From NCBI RefSeq assembly GCF_001050155.1, contig NZ_LFVY01000016.1:1-64000 (forward strand): a stretch of 64,000 nucleotides of DNA. Direction: 5' to 3'. The notes beneath the pieces were generated by a model. It ran no database searches. It saw only the letters and a program-made list of their open reading frames with translations, and was not told the origin of the DNA. This DNA is from Nitratireductor soli (lineage in GTDB: Bacteria > Pseudomonadota > Alphaproteobacteria > Rhizobiales > Rhizobiaceae). Position numbers and translations under genes: made by a program. Shown here in pieces: positions 58,556-64,000 of the stretch; within the stretch, counting starts at the first letter, position 1, and the number at the start of each line of letters is the position of its first letter.

Positions 58556-59284
58556 TCACCAAAGATAGAAGAATGCGAAAATGAACACCCAGACCAGATC
58601 GACGAAGTGCCAATAAAGCCCCATGATCTCGACCTGTTCGTAGTCGCCGCGGCGGCTCGTGAAGAAACCGCGCGCGCCATCGTCATCATAGTCGCCGCGC
58701 CAGACCTTGCGCGCAACGATCAGAAGGAAGATGACACCGAAGGTAACGTGGGTGCCGTGAAAACCGGTAATCATGAAGAAGCTGGAACCGAATTGCGCTG
58801 CTCCCCAGGGATTGCCCCACGGCCGCACGCCTTCGGTGATGAGCTTGGTCCACTCGAAGGCCTGCATGCCGACGAAGGTCGCGCCCAGAAACGCCGTCAG
58901 GAGAAGCAAGGTCACGGTGGCTCGCCGGTTCCGTCGATAGGCAAAGTTGACGGCCATCGCCATGCTGCCGCTCGATGAGATCAGCACGAACGTCATGATG
59001 GCGATCAGGATGAGCGGCATCTCGACGCCGCCGATATGCAGCGCGAAGACCTCGCTGGCATTCGGCCAGGGCACAGTGGTCGACATGCGTGCCGTCATGT
59101 AGGCGAGCAGGAAACAGCCGAAGATAAAGGTGTCGGACAGAAGGAATATCCACATCATGGCTTTCCCCCAGGACACGCTCTTGAAGGCGCGTTGGTCCGA
59201 GGCCCAGTCTGCGGCCACGCCATGCAGACCCACCGGCCGGGACTGTCCGGTTGCAGTGCCGTCTAGCGGTGTTTCAGCCATCAT
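58556..59284 (-). CDS. Haem-copper oxidase subunit III (CoxC/CyoC-like)
   Basis: A 242-residue seven-helix subunit III. Signatures: WIFLLSDTFIFGCFLLAYMT, GMQAFEWTKLITEG, FMITGFHGTHVTFGVIFLL and LYWHFVDLVWVFIFAFFYLW. It belongs to the haem-copper oxidase subunit III superfamily and stabilises the catalytic core. It is followed and preceded by oxidase genes; the gene immediately upstream also encodes a subunit-III-like protein, an unusual doubling. Confidence 0.9.
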   Translation of the reverse strand: MMAETPLDGTATGQSRPVGLHGVAADWASDQRAFKSVSWGKAMMWIFLLSDTFIFGCFLLAYMTARMSTTVPWPNASEVFALHIGGVEMPLILIAIMTFVLISSSGSMAMAVNFAYRRNRRATVTLLLLTAFLGATFVGMQAFEWTKLITEGVRPWGNPWGAAQFGSSFFMITGFHGTHVTFGVIFLLIVARKVWRGDYDDDGARGFFTSRRGDYEQVEIMGLYWHFVDLVWVFIFAFFYLW

Positions 59285-59293
59285 ACCCTCCCT

Positions 59294-59995
59294 TCATGCC
59301 AGGAACTGCCGGCATATGGCGACGAGATCGCCAGCCCAGCCTGCCAGCAGGATGAACAGGCAGAGCCAAACGAACAGCAGGAAGTGCCAGTACATGGCGC
59401 ACAGGTCGATGCCGAGACGCACACGTGCGCTGCAATAGGTTTCGCGCCAGGCCACGGCCGATACGCGTGCGAGCGCGACGAGCCCGCCCAGAATGTGCAG
59501 GCCGTGCATGCCGGTGATGAGATAGAAAAAACCGTTCGCCGCGTTCACATCCATGAAATGGCCGGCCGCCGAAAGCGTCCGCCAGGCCGCGAGCTGGCCG
59601 ATCAGGAACACGATGCTCGACAGCCCTGCCGTCGCCAGCCCCAATCGGGTGATGTCCATGCGGTTCTCCCTTGCGGCGCGGACTGCGCAGGAAAGGGCGA
59701 TGCTGGCGAGTACGAGGACAATGGTGTTGAACCACAGCACGGCCGGCAGGGGCGGCGCCTGCCAGTCGGCATATTCCATGCGCATGAAATAAGCGCTGGC
59801 GAAAAGCGCGAACAGGCTGCCGATGACGGCGAGGAAAATGCCGAGCGCGACCTTCGCCGTCGGCATGTATGAAACATCCGTGGTCGGCAGGGCGGCACCG
59901 TGTTCCAGCCAGGGCTTCGACATGAGCCGCTGGTGGGAGAGCCACCAGAACGAGAAGCCGATGACGACCGTCAGGAAAACGAGAATGACGCTCAT
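59294..59995 (-). CDS. Second haem-copper oxidase subunit III-like protein
   Basis: A 233-residue membrane protein with the same superfamily hallmarks as its neighbour: FLAVIGSLFALFASAYFMRM, FFYLITGMHGLHILGGLVAL and AMYWHFLLFVWLCLFILLAG. It carries an extra N-terminal helix SVILVFLTVVIGFSFWWLSH not seen in the other copy. Its ATG overlaps the stop of the subunit I gene by 4 nt. Two subunit-III paralogues in one oxidase operon suggest either a split role or an NorE-like accessory. The two differ widely in sequence. Confidence 0.88.
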   Translation of the reverse strand: MSVILVFLTVVIGFSFWWLSHQRLMSKPWLEHGAALPTTDVSYMPTAKVALGIFLAVIGSLFALFASAYFMRMEYADWQAPPLPAVLWFNTIVLVLASIALSCAVRAARENRMDITRLGLATAGLSSIVFLIGQLAAWRTLSAAGHFMDVNAANGFFYLITGMHGLHILGGLVALARVSAVAWRETYCSARVRLGIDLCAMYWHFLLFVWLCLFILLAGWAGDLVAICRQFLA

Positions 59996-61761
59996 ACCGC
60001 TCCCCTGTGCTGCGGCCCCGGGTCGTTCTGGGCGATGAAATCCTCCGGCGCGCCAGGCACCGAGTAGTCATAGGCCCAGCGATAGACGATCGGCCTTGCT
60101 GCGCCCCAATTGCCGTGCGGCGGCGGCGTGGTCGGCGTCTGCCATTCCAGGCTGGTGGCGCGCCAGGGATTACCACCGGCTTCGCGGCCGTAGCGGAGGC
60201 TCCACACCAGATTGAACAGGAACACCATCTGGGCGAACCCGACGATCAGCGCGGCGATGGTGATGAAGGCGTTCAGGCTGTGCACGGAATCTGCCACGAA
60301 GGCCACATCGCCCAGTTCCGGATAGCGGCGCGGCACACCCACCAACCCGACATAGTGCATCGGGAAAAAGATCGCATAGGCGCCGACGAAAGTGACCCAG
60401 AAATGAAACTGACCCATGGCCTCATTGAGCATGCGACCAGTGATCTTGGGATACCAGTGATAGATTGCCCCAAACACCACCAGGACCGGCGCCACACCCA
60501 TGACCATATGGAAGTGGGCGACGACGAACATGGTGTCGGACAGAGGCACGTCGACCACCACGTTGCCGAGGAAAAGCCCCGTCAGGCCGCCATTGACGAA
60601 GGTGACGATGAAGGCGAGCGAGAACAGCATGGGCAAGGTCAGATGGATGTCGCCGCGCCACAGCGTCAGCACCCAGTTATAGACCTTGATGGCCGTCGGG
60701 ATGGCGATGATCAGCGTGGTTGTGGCGAAGAAGAAGCCGAACCAGGGATGCATGCCCGACACATACATGTGATGCGCCCAGACAACGAAAGAGAGCGCAC
60801 CGATGATGATGATGGCCCACACCATCATGCGGTAGCCGAAGATATTCTTGCGTGCGTGGGTGCTGATGAGATCGGAAACGATGCCGAAAGCCGGCAGCGC
60901 CACGATGTAGACTTCCGGATGCCCGAAGAACCAGAACAGATGCTGGAACAGGATCGGGCTGCCGCCGCCATAGCTCATCAATTGCCCCATCTCGACCAGC
61001 GCCGGCATGAAGAACGATGTGCCGAGCAGCCGATCGAACAGCATCATCACGCAAGCGACGAAGAGCGCCGGAAAAGCCAGCAACGCCATGACCGTTGCGG
61101 TGAAAATGCCCCAGACAGTAAGCGGCATGCGCATCAGCGTCATGCCGCGCGTGCGGCCCTGGACCACCGTCACGACATAGTTCAGTCCGCCCATGGTGAA
61201 GCCGATGATGAACAGGATCAGCGAGACGAGCATCAAGATGATGCCGGCGCCTTGCCCGCCCGGCGTACCGGACAGGATTGCCTGCGGCGGATAGAGCGTC
61301 CAGCCGGCGCCGGTCGGCCCGCCCGGAGCGAAGAAGCTCGCCACAAGGACAAGCACGGCGAGCAGGTAGATCCAGTAGCTGAGCATGTTGACATAGGGGA
61401 ACACCATATCGCGCGCACCGACCATGAGCGGGATCAGATAGTTGCCGAAACCACCGAGGAAGAGAGCGGTGAGCAGGTAGATCACCATGATCATGCCGTG
61501 CATGGTCATGAACTGGTAATAGGCCTCCGGCGTGATGAAATCGAACGTGCCGGGAAAGCCGAGTTGCAGCCGCATCAGCCAGGAAAGCACCAACGCCACC
61601 AGGCCGATGGCCAGCGCCGTGCCGGAATACTGAATGGCGATGACCTTGGCGTCCTGCGAGAAGACATAGGTCGTCCACCACCCCTTCGGATGGTAAAGCT
61701 CGAGTTCGGGCGTCTCGGCCGGCGGGACCCCCTGTTCGGCATGGGGTGTGGCATCGACCAT
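59992..61761 (-). CDS. ctaD: Cytochrome c oxidase subunit I (aa3-type, CtaD)
   Basis: A 589-residue catalytic subunit with twelve helices. Haem and copper ligands are visible: His in MTMHGMIMVIYL, the His-Tyr pair in FGHPEVYIVALPAFG, HH in VWAHHMYVSGMHPW, and the late HFHMVMGVAP. The Glu in GHPEV marks an A1-type D-channel. The start at 61761 follows AAGGAGGTGACGCG, an excellent site; the longer frame to 61815 is rejected. The subunit II gene precedes it by 86 nt. Confidence 0.95.
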   Translation of the reverse strand: MVDATPHAEQGVPPAETPELELYHPKGWWTTYVFSQDAKVIAIQYSGTALAIGLVALVLSWLMRLQLGFPGTFDFITPEAYYQFMTMHGMIMVIYLLTALFLGGFGNYLIPLMVGARDMVFPYVNMLSYWIYLLAVLVLVASFFAPGGPTGAGWTLYPPQAILSGTPGGQGAGIILMLVSLILFIIGFTMGGLNYVVTVVQGRTRGMTLMRMPLTVWGIFTATVMALLAFPALFVACVMMLFDRLLGTSFFMPALVEMGQLMSYGGGSPILFQHLFWFFGHPEVYIVALPAFGIVSDLISTHARKNIFGYRMMVWAIIIIGALSFVVWAHHMYVSGMHPWFGFFFATTTLIIAIPTAIKVYNWVLTLWRGDIHLTLPMLFSLAFIVTFVNGGLTGLFLGNVVVDVPLSDTMFVVAHFHMVMGVAPVLVVFGAIYHWYPKITGRMLNEAMGQFHFWVTFVGAYAIFFPMHYVGLVGVPRRYPELGDVAFVADSVHSLNAFITIAALIVGFAQMVFLFNLVWSLRYGREAGGNPWRATSLEWQTPTTPPPHGNWGAARPIVYRWAYDYSVPGAPEDFIAQNDPGPQHRGAV

Positions 61762-61847
61762 CGCGTCACCTCCTTGGGCACTGCCGATGACGACTGGTCG
61801 GCCCAGCGGCGTCACCGGAACATTCCTCTATGCGGCGGCCTCCCGTC

Positions 61848-62675
61848 TCACGGTTCGTCAGCGTCCATGACGCCGACCGTTGTTGGCGCGGAAAGCTGGG
61901 CGAATGTCGTTTGACCGTCGAGCCAGGCCTGGTAATCCTCTTCCGTGTCCACCATGACGATACCGCGCATGTAGCCGTGTCCCGTGCCGCAAAGCTCCGC
62001 ACAGAGCACTTCGAAGGTTCCCGTGCGCGTCGGGGTGAACCAGAAATAGGTGACGGTGCCCGGCACCATATCCATCTTGGCGCGGAACTCGGGCACGTAG
62101 AAATCGTGCAGAACGTCGATCGAGCGCAGCAGCATTTTTACCGGCTTGTCGATCGGCAGATGCAGGTCGGCCGCCTCGATCACCACGTCGTCCTGGCCGT
62201 AGGGGTCGTCCGGATCTATGCCCAGCGGGTTTTCATAGGTGACGAGCCGGTTGTCCGATTTGCCGAGCCTGCCATCCTGGCCAGGCAACCGATAGCTCCA
62301 TTGCCATTGCTGGCCGACCACCTCGACCTCGGTGGCGTCGTCGGGAACGGTGATGAATTGCGACCAGACATAAAGCCCCGGCGCCAGCATCGCCGCCACC
62401 CCCACCGCCGTCACGGCAGTGAGCCACCATTCCAGTTTCTTGTTTTCGGGATTGTAATCGGCCTTGACGCCTTCCCTGTGCCGGAACCGGAACACGCAAT
62501 AGGCCATGAACAGGACCACCGCGGAAAACACGGCGCCTGTGATCCAGAAGGTAATGATGAGGGTCTGGTCGATATAGCCCCAATTCGAAGCGATGGGCGA
62601 CCACCACCATGGGCTCAAGATATGGAACAATATCGAGCCCACAACCACAAGGACGAGTACAAGCGCTACCGCCAT
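61848..62675 (-). CDS. ctaC: Cytochrome c oxidase subunit II (CtaC)
   Basis: A 275-residue CuA-containing subunit. Two N-terminal helices (MAVALVLVLVVVGSILFHIL and LIITFWITGAVFSAVVLFMA) precede the periplasmic cupredoxin domain, with the aromatic patch VVGQQWQWSYRLPG and CuA ligands in LHDFYVPEF and CAELCGTGHGYM. ATG 62675 has AGGAGG with 7-nt spacing; ATG 62717 would add 14 residues. There is no fused cytochrome c domain, so an external donor such as the nearby cytochrome is needed. It heads the oxidase operon. Confidence 0.93.
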   Translation of the reverse strand: MAVALVLVLVVVGSILFHILSPWWWSPIASNWGYIDQTLIITFWITGAVFSAVVLFMAYCVFRFRHREGVKADYNPENKKLEWWLTAVTAVGVAAMLAPGLYVWSQFITVPDDATEVEVVGQQWQWSYRLPGQDGRLGKSDNRLVTYENPLGIDPDDPYGQDDVVIEAADLHLPIDKPVKMLLRSIDVLHDFYVPEFRAKMDMVPGTVTYFWFTPTRTGTFEVLCAELCGTGHGYMRGIVMVDTEEDYQAWLDGQTTFAQLSAPTTVGVMDADEP

Positions 62676-62717
62676 CCTCCGTACCTCCTGATCCTTGCGA
62701 ATCTTCGAATTCAGCAA

Positions 62718-62945
62718 GAAGCATCTCCATTATAGCTCGCAATAGCCGAATATTTCCAGTGCCGGACCTTTTCACGGCCTTGAACGGTCGCGCCTGGGCG
62801 CAGCCTGCATCGGGGGCGGCTTCGAAACCTGGATGCCGTAATGGGTCGGCGCTCATCTGGTAGCCATGAAGGTGGCTGTCCCCCAGCCTGACGATGTTGA
62901 AACGGAATCCGCTTGTCGGCCCTGTGCATCAATCGAGGGACAACG
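62718..62945. other. Upstream region of the oxidase operon, no gene seen
   Basis: No coding frame with a ribosome site is seen in these 228 bp. The operon promoter should lie here on the minus strand, but I cannot point to convincing -35/-10 boxes. Confidence 0.35.
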
Positions 62946-63145
62946 ATGGACTATTAGGACTTGATGTGTCGCTGGAACAGAGCAGCGCTTGCGCGGTGGA
63001 TTCATCGGGCAAGATCGTGCGCGAGACGAAAGTGGCGAGCGAGCCTGAGGCGCTGTTGCAGCATTTTTGCCGATCTTGGGCTGCCGGCAGTCAGCATCGG
63101 CATTGAGGCGGCCCTCTGTCGCAGTGGCTACGCTTGGGTGCCGCT
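62946..63145 (+). pseudogene. IS110-family transposase N-terminal fragment
   Basis: ATG 62946 begins MDY and is interrupted by a stop. The next frame gives GLDVSLEQSSACAVDSSGKI and VRETKVASEPEALLQ, the RuvC-like DEDD transposase N-terminus of the IS110 group, with the first Asp retained. A further shift gives FADLGLPAVSIGIEAALC, matching the following Glu region. Everything downstream is lost. It is a small scar of an old insertion between the oxidase operon and the symporter gene. Confidence 0.75.
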
Positions 63146-63398
63146 CGTGGGCGTGTACACTCGAACTCTCATTTGTTGGCGAGCTTCCGGGATCGGGAAC
63201 GGACCGGCGGCAAGCCTGCTGGTCAGGTGGCCACGGAAGGCGGCCGCCGACCAATCCAAGGTCGGACCGCCTCATAGGGGCAGGCCACTATCCGCCTCGG
63301 ATCAGACCAGTGAGCCGCCCCGGCGACGCGGAGCGGCCTGCTTTCTCAGATGAGACTATTGCTTTCTGTCAACTGGCTCAACTCAGCCTCGGCCTGTC
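63146..63398. other. Intergenic stretch with no supported gene
   Basis: The frames here are short and show no domain or ribosome site. The stretch lies downstream of the symporter gene and may include its terminator, but I see no hairpin with a U-tract. Confidence 0.35.
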
Positions 63399-64000
63399 TC
63401 AGCCAATTCCGAGTTTCGGCGCCGCCATGACGTGCGGAGTGTTGAAGGCATCGAGATCAACCTCTCCCTCGGATTTCGCGACAAGAACGCTGCAAGCGCA
63501 GTCGCCCACCACGTTGAGCGTGGTTCGGGCCATATCGAGGATGCGGTCGATGCCAGCGATGATCGCCACACCTTCCAGAGGCAATCCCACCGATGTGAGC
63601 ACCATTGAAAGCATGATGAGGCCACCACCAGGAACGCCCGCTGTACCGATCGACGCGAGCGTTGCGGCGGCCACAATCGTCGCATAGTCGGCACCTGAGA
63701 GAGTGACACCGAAGGCCTGCGCGACGAACACCGCGGTGACACCTTGGTACAGCGCAGTGCCATCCATGTTGATCGTGGCGCCGAGCGGCAGGGTAAAGCT
63801 CGCCACCGAACTCTTCACTCCAAGATTTCGCGTCGTGGCCGCCATCGTCACCGGCAGGGTACCGGCGCTGGACGTGCTCGTGAAGGAGACGATCGCCGGC
63901 TCGATGACCCCTTGAAAAAAGCGGACGGGATTAAGTCTGGCGATGAAGGCAATGATCCCTCCGTAGACGACAACTGCGTGGATAAGACAGCCGAGATAGA
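63399..64000 (-). CDS. Dicarboxylate/amino-acid:cation symporter (DAACS), C-terminal part
   Basis: About 200 C-terminal residues of a DctA/GltP-type symporter whose start lies beyond the right edge. Motifs are FTSTSSAGTLPVTMAA (the Ser-rich re-entrant loop), SFTLPLGATINMDGTALYQG (ion and substrate-binding NMDGT) and LASIGTAGVPGGGLIMLSMV, followed by DRILDMARTTLNVVGDCACS. It imports dicarboxylates or acidic amino acids with Na+ or H+. The ATG at 63851 is internal, because the family match continues upstream of it to the edge. Confidence 0.92.
   Translation of the reverse strand, partial: YLGCLIHAVVVYGGIIAFIARLNPVRFFQGVIEPAIVSFTSTSSAGTLPVTMAATTRNLGVKSSVASFTLPLGATINMDGTALYQGVTAVFVAQAFGVTLSGADYATIVAAATLASIGTAGVPGGGLIMLSMVLTSVGLPLEGVAIIAGIDRILDMARTTLNVVGDCACSVLVAKSEGEVDLDAFNTPHVMAAPKLGIG

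Noticed and set aside
1-64000. tRNA, rRNA, CRISPR array, phage or plasmid replication genes
   Set aside because: No cloverleaf, direct-repeat array, integrase, Rep or Par gene was seen in the window.

Overview
The window is GC-rich, densely packed DNA from an alphaproteobacterium, most probably of the Rhizobiales (Hyphomicrobiales, Phyllobacteriaceae-like). The evidence is the abundance of NitT/TauT, CUT1, LIV and TRAP uptake systems with GntR, IclR and LysR regulators, the NasS/NasT nitrate sensor, and a CCGAAAAT...ATTTTCGG intergenic repeat of rhizobial type. This assignment is inference from gene content. No rRNA, tRNA or CRISPR array was seen.

Layout. (1) 531-10162: a long minus-strand catabolic operon (GST, FAH hydrolase, NitT/TauT transporter genes interleaved with two VOC enzymes, DapA-type aldolase, nitroreductase, MetX-like hydrolase, TSUP exporter) divergent from a GntR regulator. 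It looks like uptake and ring cleavage of an aromatic-type acid. (2) 10616-20590: an IclR-controlled locus flanked by two identical 19-bp operator copies. It holds a DapA-type aldolase, a cytosolic FG-GAP propeller protein, two AroE-like dehydrogenases, a TIM-barrel enzyme and an ABC transporter with two permeases. This is the best candidate for an undescribed pathway. (3) 20775-29876: a sugar-acid locus with an enolase-superfamily dehydratase and two unrecognised proteins on one side, and FadR-type regulator, SDR, SMP-30 lactonase and CUT1 transporter on the other. (4) 30083-38606: GntR and M81 peptidase, divergent from a LIV/Urt-type amide transporter and an amidase. (5) 38964-44333: LysR, a TRAP transporter and an N-acyl-D-amino-acid deacylase.

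(6) 44713-45567 is a D-Ala-D-Ala carboxypeptidase-like lipoprotein, followed by a decayed IclR gene. (7) 46152-56188 is the assimilatory nitrate cluster: nasT-nasS, then narK-nirB-nirD-nasA-cysG. The second transcript starts at a readable sigma-54 promoter, followed by two hexaloop hairpins and a terminator, the expected target of the NasT ANTAR protein. The siroheme synthase gene at its end is truncated. (8) 56477-62675 is a respiratory cluster: cytochrome c, a 28-residue membrane peptide, a DUF2189 protein and an aa3-type oxidase with two subunit-III-like proteins. (9) 63399-64000 is a partial dicarboxylate/amino-acid symporter.

Decayed DNA marks the module borders: an autotransporter scar (370-516), a frameshifted rpiB/lacA-like gene (10180-10479), an IclR pseudogene (45780-46096), an IS3-type transposase scar (56225-56370) and an IS110-type scar (62946-63145). 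The window therefore reads as stacked catabolic modules with eroded joints and no intact mobile element.
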